From JADMIH01 sp035274425 (lineage in GTDB: Bacteria > Chloroflexota > Chloroflexia > QHBQ01 > JADMIH01): DNA of 64,000 nucleotides. The notes below the pieces were generated by a model. That model saw only the letters and a list, made by a program, of their open reading frames with translations, was not told where the DNA came from and did not search any database. Position 1 is the stretch's first letter; every line of letters starts with the position of its first letter. Both the position numbers and the translations under genes were made by a program. Shown piece after piece: positions 33,857 through 42,063 of this stretch. Location: the NCBI GenBank assembly GCA_035274425.1, contig DATEOC010000023.1, forward strand, positions 62,001 to 126,000, written 5' to 3'.

Positions 33857-36800
33857 ATGGAAATATTGGAGCTTGCAGAGCTGCGGTCTAAAATAGGCGC
33901 AAACCTACAGGCCCTACTTCCATTTGTTGTGGGCGACCATAGCGAGGAAAACAGGCTCCTCTTAGAGAATGCCACATCTGTCACCCCATCGATAGATGAT
34001 AACTCGTGGTCCATGGTAGCCTACATAACTGGCGTATATGGACGCTTTATGTGGAGACACCCACTCAGTGCAGAACAAAAACGCGGGCTGTGGCAGGCTT
34101 TAATATGGGCTGTCTGGTACGAGCAGCATTACCGGCCCAAGATGGTGCGCGAGCGTTTCCGTGACTTCCTCAACTTCCTGGCGGGCCAATCTAGTGACCA
34201 CGAGTTTCTAACGGAGGTAGTCGATGACGCCGAGCGCCTGGTTACGGAACTACCTTATGCCAGTCTAGGGCAGATAGAGAGTGTATTGGCAAGGGGTCAC
34301 AAGTCGTGGGCCGTAGAGAGGCTCAACAGGGCAGTAAATGAGCGATTATCTTCAACGGCATACCAGAACCCTCAGCAAGCTTCTCCTTTGCCACAAACCC
34401 CTCATCAATCGCACGTGTCACAACAACTTCAAGTGCCACAGACCACTCGAAAAGGGCCCCAGACTTCGCCTCTCGGATCGCTAGATGCATCATATGAGTT
34501 AGTTGGGGTAACGTCAGCAATTGACCGATTATGGGGTTACCTAGATCAGAAGTTTGAGAAGAAGAACCAGGAGACGCTGGACCGCGCCAAGAGCGCTCCG
34601 AACGACCATCGAGCTATACTTGGATTGGCCGTGCTCGCTGGGGTCATAACCCGCAATGTAGTCTACCGCTATACACACGGAGGCTCCGGTCAAGAATCGT
34701 TGTCAAACGCGAACCTCAACGACGCTATTCTGCTGAGCGAATACGCTCTCAAGCACAGCACAGGAGAGTATGTTAGAAATACACGAAGGGACCGCATACT
34801 CCTGCTGAGCCTCTTCTACATGCGGCAGCGATCCCTTGACCCGGAAAGCATCATCAGCCGGGTAGAGGAGGTCGCCGGAGATCAAAGAGACATGGTTGGC
34901 GATCCGGCTAACTCCATCTGGTCGGACCTGGCCGCAGTCGTTACGCGCCATCTATCGGAGCGCCGGGCATCTGGTCACCTGGAATCTTCAGAGGTGGACC
35001 AGTGGGTACGAGGCTTTGCCAGGCAGGGAAGTTCACCTGGGCCTTCCGCAACGGGCAATTTCGTGCGAGAGGCTCTAGAGCACGGCGCTAAGGATAGCGT
35101 ACCTCTTAAGGTGCTACAGAGCAGCCAGGAGAGTAGCCGCAGAGGAGATAAGTCTAATACCGATGACCCTCTAAGCTTCCTCGGTGAGGAGCGGCGAGCC
35201 GAGTTCCAAGAGTGCATCGCCAACACGCAACTTCAGAGAGTAAAGGTGATCTTACACGAGTCGCGCCGCTCCCTACTGTCGGTGCTCAGTCGCGCTCTGG
35301 CAGATTCGATGTTCCAGTTGGTACTTCCACCCAGACGCCCTTTCAGAATACAAAGGGGCAGAAACGCACCCGATCTATTCCCTGATGCCAGGGGTCTCAT
35401 CATGAGTGCGGACCCGGAGGAACGGCAAAAGGGGCTTAGTATATTCGAGGAGGGGATGAGGCTAACTACACAGAGGGATTACGTGGGCCTAGCGCGTGAG
35501 TGGGCGCTCTTTGCCAGGGCAAGGACGATGGGCCTATTCGGTGTAGTGGCAGAGTGGCAGGAAGACATCAACCGTAAGAGGTCGTCCTGGGAGGAGACCT
35601 GGAACCTCTCTGTATTCTATTTGCGCAGTGAGAAGCCCGATGAGGCGCTCACCGTGCTGAGGCCGGGTGTCGAATCTTGGGATGCTCCTTTCTCCCACTT
35701 GAAGTTTGCACTTTACTGTGGAGTGCAAATCCTCGTGGGGTCCGCACAGGCAACGCCAGGTGTTAAAAGCACCTACGAGGCCGCAGCGCAGTTCCTGGTG
35801 GAGAACCTGTACAAATATCCAATACCCGAATGCTACCTGGCATGGCTGGTACTCGTGGATGAAGTGCAGGAGGAGGTTCCACTCATAGAGCAGAGTGATA
35901 ACCTCGGTTTGTTCCAGGAGATTCTAGTCCGACCTATAGTGATACCCGCTCCAGATCAAGAGGTGGTGGGTGACCAGATAGAAGTTTTGCGCCAGAGGCT
36001 CGAACGGGCAGGCAGGCGTGATACCTGGAGACTCTGGATAAATGACTACGCCGAAAGACACCCTTGGTATTATAAAGCCTGGCAGTGGCTCAGCGAAGCG
36101 AGTGAATTGGCCGGGGACTTGGATCGTGCTGAAGAGGCGCTGGTGCATGTAATTACGGTGCAGTTGAACCAGTATCGCCAGCAGGTGCAACGAGGCATCC
36201 CCAACCCCAACCTTAAGTTCCTCAAGGACAACCTCTTCCTGCTGTTCCAATTCTACCGCAGGAAAGCCCTCCACGATAGGCGGCAGGCAGCCTTCAACAG
36301 GTATCACCGCGACCTCCCACAACTCTGGTATTCTGCAGACCTATCAAACAAGCGCCTTATCGAGGTTACCCGTGACTTGTTGGAAGGGGCTAGTCGGGGA
36401 TCGGAACCACCACCCCCAACTGATGTCTGGGCGACTCTCAACGCTGAGCTAGCTAGCGTGGATAGTGTGCAGGCGCTAGCGGCTCTACGGCAGCGCCTGG
36501 AAACCGCTATGGAGCACCACTTGCCTATTGCCCCCGGCCAGAGAGTGGCACGGGAGCGTGCTGATTTCATCAAGAGGCTCCTTAGCGAGATTTGCGCGCT
36601 GGTGGAGACCCGGCGTACCGCAGACGAGCTAAAGAGTGAGACTGACCGCCTGAATAAGAATATAGCAAGCTCCATAAGCTTTGTCGCAGACGAGGTGACG
36701 CTACGCCGCCTGAAGGCTATAGTCTCTGCTTTCGAACGCGTTCTCGAGAGCGTTACCAGGCGTCTCAAGGCACACCCAACCCCGGAGGTCAGCCCCAGGG

Positions 36801-38836
36801 CATTGGGCGCCGGCCTACCTGATGATGTGCCAGAAAGCTCCCTTATACTACAAATCCACAACCCGGGTCCCGGCGAAATCACCAATCTAAGGGTGACTTG
36901 CAGTGACAGCGGTATGATTGCCTCACGTCAAGAGGGTTTTGTGGATGTCCTTCCTGAGCAGAGTCGTGATGTAATCGGTGTGCCGGTAAATATGAAGGCC
37001 CCACAGGACCGCCGAAGCGTGCGTTGCCGAGTGTTTTTGAACTACGATTGGGGTATCGTTGAAAATTTGCGTAGCGAACAGCCGGTCGATGTGCCCTGGT
37101 TCTCGTTCCAGGAGTTCTTGAATGAGAATAAGGTCGGTGGTCGTGAGATACCCAACCCTTACATCTTCGACAAACCAATAGATTTCGCCAAGCACGATCC
37201 GCGTCTCTTCCAGGGACGTGAGAAAGAGATGGAGTTGGTGCGTGGTGGCCTCATGGAAGGCCGCAACAGCGGAACCCCAATCTACTTCCACGGCATACGC
37301 AAAGTAGGCAAGACCTCTTTACTGCACCGGCTTAGCGTTGAAATGGAGACCGCGCCGATCCCCCTTAAGCCTGTAGTTGTTAATTTATTCGGTGTTGATG
37401 CCATAGGTCACTCCCTTGAAGTTAATCTGAACACCTTCACTGAAAACATTCTTAGAGATGCGCGCGCCGCCGGGGTGTTAGTAGATGACCTGGAAGCTAT
37501 CCCAGCCAGCCACCCAAATCCCCTTGTAGCCCTTGAGCCATTCTTCAAGGATCTGCGCCAGAGGGTAGGCAACAAGCAATTGGTGCTGCTGTTAGACGAA
37601 TTCAATTTGCTGGTCGGGGAGCAGACTACCTCGACATTGGACGTGCTACGCCGCGTCCATCAAAGCGACCTGGCCTGGTTTATCTTATCAGGGTGGCTGC
37701 GTCCTGGGCCGATGCAGAAGGCCTGCCCGAGAACCCAGCTTTTCCCGCTAAACAACTGGGCCATTGACTTCCTGCCGAAGGAGGTGGTTACGCAGGTCTT
37801 ACGTGTGCCTACATCTGAATATGGAGTCCAGGTGCCACGCACCACAGTCCAGGCCGTCTTCGTGCAAACGGCTGGTAACCCATACCACGTCGCCAAGTTA
37901 GCGTACCATTGCATCACCCGCCTCAATACCGAACACCGTAACGTAGTAACTGCTCAAGATGTCAATGAGATCTCTGATCTCCTGGCAGCAGATCATGGCA
38001 ACTTCACTTCATCCTCCTTCAGCACACTGGTGCTAGACCGTGAAGAGCGAGCGGCGGCAATTCGCTTTGCCAAGACTCTGGGCGAGAAGAACGAATCCAT
38101 GCCAATTAATCAGGCCATCAGCATGTTCGGAGCCGATATCATCGAGGAGTTGGAGGAGAAATACATACTGGAGCTCCAGGGTGATAAGCTCAAAATACGC
38201 AGCAAACTGCTGGCTACGTTCCTGAGGGGTCGAGTAGCTGAGTCTGTAGAGCCTTCTTTCCAGCCATGGCAACCCAATACCAAGAAGGTAGGTCTGTTCG
38301 TGGACTTCGAGAACGTATGGTTCGGCTCCACCTTGCCCTCAGAGGCTAGGGCAAAGGATATCGCGCTCCTTCTGTCGCGCCACGCGGAACAGTTCGGCAC
38401 AGTGGTTTGCCGATGGGCATCCGCAGACCGGCGTAATCTTGCCAACCCCACCGGTGTGCAGATTGACCTGGAGGACGCAGGATTCCAGGTTAGCTTTCCC
38501 CATGAAGAGTTACAGAGGAGGCCTGGCAGCAATAAAAAGGACGCTGCGGATCAGGTGCTTATTGAGCGTATTATAGATGAGTCGACTCACAGCCGACCCG
38601 ATATATACGTTATCGTCAGTGGAGATCACTACTATAGTGAACGTGTGATGGAGTTATTGGATGATGGTTATACAGTGCATATAGTGTCTTCCCAGAGTAC
38701 CGCTGCAATGGCGTCCATCTGGAGGAACCTGGAGGTCGAGCGTCGACTCCGCCGTGAGGCCGAAGGATATACCGCGTCCGACTTCTTCATTGATGACCTT
38801 GACGAAATATTAGGCCCCCTCGCAGTCTCCTCATAA
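33857..38836 (+). CDS. STAND-type ATPase fused to a C-terminal NYN (PIN-like) nuclease domain
   Basis: 1659 aa. Residues 1-170 are helical; 175-210 form a Pro/Gln/Ser linker (ASPLPQTPHQSHVSQQLQVP); about 215-980 is long helical, TPR-like sequence. Residues about 990-1090 look like a beta-sandwich (SSLILQIHNPGPGEITNLRV). An ATPase follows: NPYIFDKPIDF and DPRLFQGREKEMEL, Walker A GIRKVGKT (1146-1153), Walker B LVLLLDEFN with D1247/E1248, then a winged-helix-like part (EKYILELQGDKLKIRSKLLA). From 1476, KKVGLFVDFENVW (D1483), KKDAADQV (D1562, D1565) and YVIVSGDHYYSERV (D1590) form a NYN domain, a metal-dependent RNase fold. STAND sensing coupled to RNA cleavage is inferred, as in conflict systems. 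Starts 10 nt after pdxT. Confidence 0.82.
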   Translation: MEILELAELRSKIGANLQALLPFVVGDHSEENRLLLENATSVTPSIDDNSWSMVAYITGVYGRFMWRHPLSAEQKRGLWQALIWAVWYEQHYRPKMVRERFRDFLNFLAGQSSDHEFLTEVVDDAERLVTELPYASLGQIESVLARGHKSWAVERLNRAVNERLSSTAYQNPQQASPLPQTPHQSHVSQQLQVPQTTRKGPQTSPLGSLDASYELVGVTSAIDRLWGYLDQKFEKKNQETLDRAKSAPNDHRAILGLAVLAGVITRNVVYRYTHGGSGQESLSNANLNDAILLSEYALKHSTGEYVRNTRRDRILLLSLFYMRQRSLDPESIISRVEEVAGDQRDMVGDPANSIWSDLAAVVTRHLSERRASGHLESSEVDQWVRGFARQGSSPGPSATGNFVREALEHGAKDSVPLKVLQSSQESSRRGDKSNTDDPLSFLGEERRAEFQECIANTQLQRVKVILHESRRSLLSVLSRALADSMFQLVLPPRRPFRIQRGRNAPDLFPDARGLIMSADPEERQKGLSIFEEGMRLTTQRDYVGLAREWALFARARTMGLFGVVAEWQEDINRKRSSWEETWNLSVFYLRSEKPDEALTVLRPGVESWDAPFSHLKFALYCGVQILVGSAQATPGVKSTYEAAAQFLVENLYKYPIPECYLAWLVLVDEVQEEVPLIEQSDNLGLFQEILVRPIVIPAPDQEVVGDQIEVLRQRLERAGRRDTWRLWINDYAERHPWYYKAWQWLSEASELAGDLDRAEEALVHVITVQLNQYRQQVQRGIPNPNLKFLKDNLFLLFQFYRRKALHDRRQAAFNRYHRDLPQLWYSADLSNKRLIEVTRDLLEGASRGSEPPPPTDVWATLNAELASVDSVQALAALRQRLETAMEHHLPIAPGQRVARERADFIKRLLSEICALVETRRTADELKSETDRLNKNIASSISFVADEVTLRRLKAIVSAFERVLESVTRRLKAHPTPEVSPRALGAGLPDDVPESSLILQIHNPGPGEITNLRVTCSDSGMIASRQEGFVDVLPEQSRDVIGVPVNMKAPQDRRSVRCRVFLNYDWGIVENLRSEQPVDVPWFSFQEFLNENKVGGREIPNPYIFDKPIDFAKHDPRLFQGREKEMELVRGGLMEGRNSGTPIYFHGIRKVGKTSLLHRLSVEMETAPIPLKPVVVNLFGVDAIGHSLEVNLNTFTENILRDARAAGVLVDDLEAIPASHPNPLVALEPFFKDLRQRVGNKQLVLLLDEFNLLVGEQTTSTLDVLRRVHQSDLAWFILSGWLRPGPMQKACPRTQLFPLNNWAIDFLPKEVVTQVLRVPTSEYGVQVPRTTVQAVFVQTAGNPYHVAKLAYHCITRLNTEHRNVVTAQDVNEISDLLAADHGNFTSSSFSTLVLDREERAAAIRFAKTLGEKNESMPINQAISMFGADIIEELEEKYILELQGDKLKIRSKLLATFLRGRVAESVEPSFQPWQPNTKKVGLFVDFENVWFGSTLPSEARAKDIALLLSRHAEQFGTVVCRWASADRRNLANPTGVQIDLEDAGFQVSFPHEELQRRPGSNKKDAADQVLIERIIDESTHSRPDIYVIVSGDHYYSERVMELLDDGYTVHIVSSQSTAAMASIWRNLEVERRLRREAEGYTASDFFIDDLDEILGPLAVSS

Positions 38837-38859
38837 GGAGCAAATGAGGCTAGTTTACC

Positions 38860-39885
38860 ATGTCGGCCAGAATACGCCATGCCACACCATTAGATATCTG
38901 GCGAATAAGCGCCACCAGGGGACGGCAGCATATCTTCCGCCTCAATCCGCCGTACACTCTCGTGCAGCCGGAGGCGCTTTCGCACGACCTCTTGAGGTCG
39001 CAATTCCCAGGCAACCCCAGGAGCAGCTTCGTCTTCGTTTATGCCGACAGGGGTGCCGTGCTGGGATACGTGCAGGCGCGGCGGAGGTGGCGCAGAGAGG
39101 ACGAATGGACCATCACGACCATCGCCGCCAGTGACCGTGCGCCTGATCACATATGGGAAGCCTTGCTGGAAGAGGTATGCCGCGCTGCGGGTGAGGAGGG
39201 AGTGATGCGCCTTTTCGTGAAGGTGCCGGATGGTGAGCCTCTGATGGAGGAGTTCAGGGCGCTTGGCTTCACGCGCTACACCAACGAGCGCATCTGGGGC
39301 AACCTCTACTTCGGGGCGAGCGGCGCGCCTTCCACCGAGCCGCCCCACCCAGCTCTTCGCAGGCAAGCCAACCATGATGCGTGGGACCTGATGCAGCTCT
39401 ACAACTCCGTCACTCCGCCCGTGACTAGGAGCGCCGAAGACCTTACCACTCACCAGTGGCGAAGAACCGGCTTGCCGAGGTTCCTGCGTCTATCATCCGG
39501 GCCGGAGGAGCGGTCTTACGTCTGGGGAGATGAAGGTGGCTCTAAAGGCAGCACTGCACTGGGAGGCTACATACGCTTGCTCACGGCTGCCCGGGGACAT
39601 TGGATCACCACCATGTTCCTGCCGGATGCCGCGAATCGTGCCTTATACCCGCAGGCGCTTGATTATGTCTTGTGGAAAGCCGCTCGTATCGGCAGCAAAC
39701 CTGTATATTCTGGTGTCAGGGAATACCAGGTCGAAGCTGAAGGGCATCTCGAAGAGAGGGGCTTTCATTTGCTTAGCGAGCAGGCGCTGCTGGTCAAATA
39801 CCTGACGGAGCCGGTACGGGTTAAAGAGCCTGCCCTTGTGCGCTTGCTGGCACCCAAGCGAGGAGAGTTAGTAGCCAGTAAGTGA
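38860..39885 (+). CDS. GNAT-like protein with a second C-terminal domain
   Basis: 341 aa. The N-terminal half begins IRHATPLDIWRISATRGRQH and contains SSFVFVYADRGAVLGYVQAR and MEEFRALGFTRYTNERIWGN, a weak GNAT pattern. The C-terminal half (about 170-335) has a similar rhythm (LGGYIRLLTAARGHWITTMF, AEGHLEERGFHLLSEQALLV), so it may be a tandem acetyltransferase fold. It starts 23 nt after the STAND-NYN gene and is probably co-transcribed; a partner or antidote role is only speculation. The RBS is weak (AAGGAG lies 20 nt upstream). Confidence 0.6.
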   Translation: MSARIRHATPLDIWRISATRGRQHIFRLNPPYTLVQPEALSHDLLRSQFPGNPRSSFVFVYADRGAVLGYVQARRRWRREDEWTITTIAASDRAPDHIWEALLEEVCRAAGEEGVMRLFVKVPDGEPLMEEFRALGFTRYTNERIWGNLYFGASGAPSTEPPHPALRRQANHDAWDLMQLYNSVTPPVTRSAEDLTTHQWRRTGLPRFLRLSSGPEERSYVWGDEGGSKGSTALGGYIRLLTAARGHWITTMFLPDAANRALYPQALDYVLWKAARIGSKPVYSGVREYQVEAEGHLEERGFHLLSEQALLVKYLTEPVRVKEPALVRLLAPKRGELVASK

Positions 39886-39909
39886 TAGATGATGGGTGAA
39901 AGGATGTAG

Positions 39910-40953
39910 ATGAACGTCGCAGGTTCGTGGTCTTCGTCCAGTTCAGGCCTGGAAGCACCCCAGCCACAGGAAAGCTATACCACGACGGTCCATATCAGGA
40001 CTACCTGGCGGCGCTTCCGCCGGAGACGCATGGGCCTCGTTGGGCTGATTATCATGGCGCTCGTGGTCACAAGCGTAATTGTGGTGCCCATGATTTCCCC
40101 TTTCCAGCAGAATGTCGCCACTTCCAGCGTTGACCTCTGGATGGTGCCGCTGAACCCTAACCCCGATATGTGGTTCGCCCCCGTCGGGGCCGTCGACCCC
40201 GCCACCGGCTTTACCGCCTGGCTTGGGACCGATAAGATTGGGCGGGACGAATTCACGCGCATCTTTCTCGGCGGGCGACTCACTTTGTTCAGCGCGGCGT
40301 TGGCCGCCATAATCACCACAGTGCTCGGCACGATCATAGGCTTGGTCGCGGGGTACTTCGGGGGGTGGATAGATTTGATCTTCATGCGCTTCACGGATTT
40401 CGTGCTTGCCTGGCCCCTCCTGCCAGCATTCATCGTAGCCATCCAGCTTATGAAGAGAGGGCTTGCCCGCAACGAGCTTGCCAACAACACCACCCTCGTG
40501 CTGGTAATAGTAATCTCGTCCTTCGTCATCTTCAGCTGGATGGGGGTGGCCCGCCTGGTGAGAGGGAGCGTGCTGGTACTGCGCCGCCAGCCTTTCGTGG
40601 AGGCGGCAAAAGCGCTCGGCGCGGGCAGCAACCGCATCATCTTCAAGCACCTGTTGCCAAATGCCATTGCGCCCATAATCGTAGCAGCTACCCTCATGGT
40701 AGCAGAGTTTGTGCTCTGGGAGGCCTTGTTAGCCTTTATCGGACAGGGGATAACCGAGCCGCCCGCGCCAACATGGGGAAATATGCTGGCCGATTCGCAA
40801 AGCCTTATCTCGTACGTCACCCGCGCCAACCCATTCGAAGAGATACGATTCTTCTTGTTCCTCTTCCCCTGCCTCATGATCATGATCACAGTCTTAGCCA
40901 TCAACTACATCGCGGATGCCCTCCGCAGCGCCCTCGCCCCGACACAAATCTAA
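39910..40953 (+). CDS. Oligopeptide-type ABC transporter permease (DppC/OppC-like)
   Basis: 347 aa with six TM helices. The N-terminal helix MGLVGLIIMALVVTSVIVVP is followed by the family motif WLGTDKIGRDEFTRIFLGGR, and the EAA loop is FVEAAKALGAGSNRIIFKHL. OppC/DppC-type subunits form the channel of peptide or nickel importers with an OppB-type partner, coded next. No substrate-binding protein or ATPase genes are nearby, so other components must be elsewhere. Its TAA stop lies at the edge of a 30-bp inverted repeat. Confidence 0.93.
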   Translation: MNVAGSWSSSSSGLEAPQPQESYTTTVHIRTTWRRFRRRRMGLVGLIIMALVVTSVIVVPMISPFQQNVATSSVDLWMVPLNPNPDMWFAPVGAVDPATGFTAWLGTDKIGRDEFTRIFLGGRLTLFSAALAAIITTVLGTIIGLVAGYFGGWIDLIFMRFTDFVLAWPLLPAFIVAIQLMKRGLARNELANNTTLVLVIVISSFVIFSWMGVARLVRGSVLVLRRQPFVEAAKALGAGSNRIIFKHLLPNAIAPIIVAATLMVAEFVLWEALLAFIGQGITEPPAPTWGNMLADSQSLISYVTRANPFEEIRFFLFLFPCLMIMITVLAINYIADALRSALAPTQI

Positions 40954-41025
40954 TTTTGAGTTTTGAATTCTAAATTTTGAATTGATAGGATCTATTTCAA
41001 AATTTAGAATTCAAAACTCAAAATT
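40952..41025. repeat. 30-bp perfect inverted repeat between the two permease genes
   Basis: Arms 40952-40981 and 40996-41025 are exact complements around a 14-nt spacer. The arms are AT-rich with TTTTGAATTC-like units, close to a 7-nt period. It could weaken expression of the downstream gene or protect the upstream mRNA end. Confidence 0.9.
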
Positions 41026-41043
41026 CCTCAGAGAGGCTAGCCA

Positions 41044-41982
41044 ATGTCAAGCTACTTAGTGAGGCGCATTTTACAGAGCCTGGTATTCATAACACTTTCA
41101 ACACTTGCTGCCTATGTAGTGATAAGTAGCGTGATGAGCACCTTCTTGCCGAGGGGCATGGTAACCGAAGGCCCTAGCCCTCGTGTCATCGAGTTGATTG
41201 GAAAGTCGTGGGGCTATACCGCATCGCTCATTGGTGCGGCACTCCTCATCACCATACTGGTGGCTGTGCCACTGGGTTTATTCGTTGCGTCCAGACCGCA
41301 CTCGCGGCTCGACCATGCGGTGACCTTCTTTTCGTCGCTGGGACTCTCGGTGCCCTTGTTCGGGCTAGGACTAATCCTCATCATTGCCCTCGCCATCCTC
41401 CCTTACCAGTGGAACACCAATAATGGCTGGTCGTGGCTACCGTACTTACCACCGGGCAGCCCTTTCGATTACCAGCAAGAAAACAATCTCCTCAACCGTC
41501 TGTACCATGTGGCCTTGCCCGCCGTCACGCTGGCGATACCGCAAATAGCGATACTCACCAGGTACGTTCGCGCCTCGATGCTGGAGGTGCTGGGGCTGGA
41601 CTACATACGCACCGCACGCGCCAAGGGACTGCCCGCATGGCGGGTGCTAGGCAAGCACGCCTTTCGCAACGCGGCCCTACCTATAATCACAGCGATCAGC
41701 CTGGCGATCCCCGGCATAATCTCAGGAGCGATCATAGTAGAGTACTTGTTTGGGTTCGAGGGCCTGGGAGGGTTGATGTTTGAAACCCTCGGCGGCTGCG
41801 TGCCGACGCAGGAACGTCCATGCCCTCCCGGCGGCTTCGGTATCCGCGACCCCATGCTGGTCAAGTGGCTGATACTGCTCCTTTTCGTCGTAATCGCCGT
41901 CGCCAACATGATCGCCGACATCCTTTACGCGGCAGCCGACCCGCGTGTAGAGCATGGAAGTAAAGCGTCGCGTAGTGGGTAG
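41044..41982 (+). CDS. Oligopeptide-type ABC transporter permease (DppB/OppB-like)
   Basis: 312 aa with six TM helices. The N-terminus MSSYLVRRILQSLVFITLST and the EAA loop YIRTARAKGLPAWRVLGKHA, FRNAALPIIT are typical for OppB/DppB. It pairs with the OppC-type gene upstream; the C-then-B order is reversed from the common B-C order. An internal loop carries extra Cys residues (GGCVPTQERPCPPGGFG) in the region before the last helix. Solute unknown. Confidence 0.93.
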   Translation: MSSYLVRRILQSLVFITLSTLAAYVVISSVMSTFLPRGMVTEGPSPRVIELIGKSWGYTASLIGAALLITILVAVPLGLFVASRPHSRLDHAVTFFSSLGLSVPLFGLGLILIIALAILPYQWNTNNGWSWLPYLPPGSPFDYQQENNLLNRLYHVALPAVTLAIPQIAILTRYVRASMLEVLGLDYIRTARAKGLPAWRVLGKHAFRNAALPIITAISLAIPGIISGAIIVEYLFGFEGLGGLMFETLGGCVPTQERPCPPGGFGIRDPMLVKWLILLLFVVIAVANMIADILYAAADPRVEHGSKASRSG

Positions 41983-42063
41983 CTGGTGGATAAGGTAATT
42001 GCCCCATCCTTGCAAGAAAGTTGGTATTATTGCATAAGTAAGTAAATGCTCTAAGTGAGAGCG

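Noticed and set aside
33857..38836. Classical Avs or NLR protein
   Set aside because: The P-loop protein has a C-terminal NYN domain and N-terminal helical half, whereas described Avs proteins have N-terminal effectors and C-terminal TPR sensors; similarity is only at the STAND-like level.
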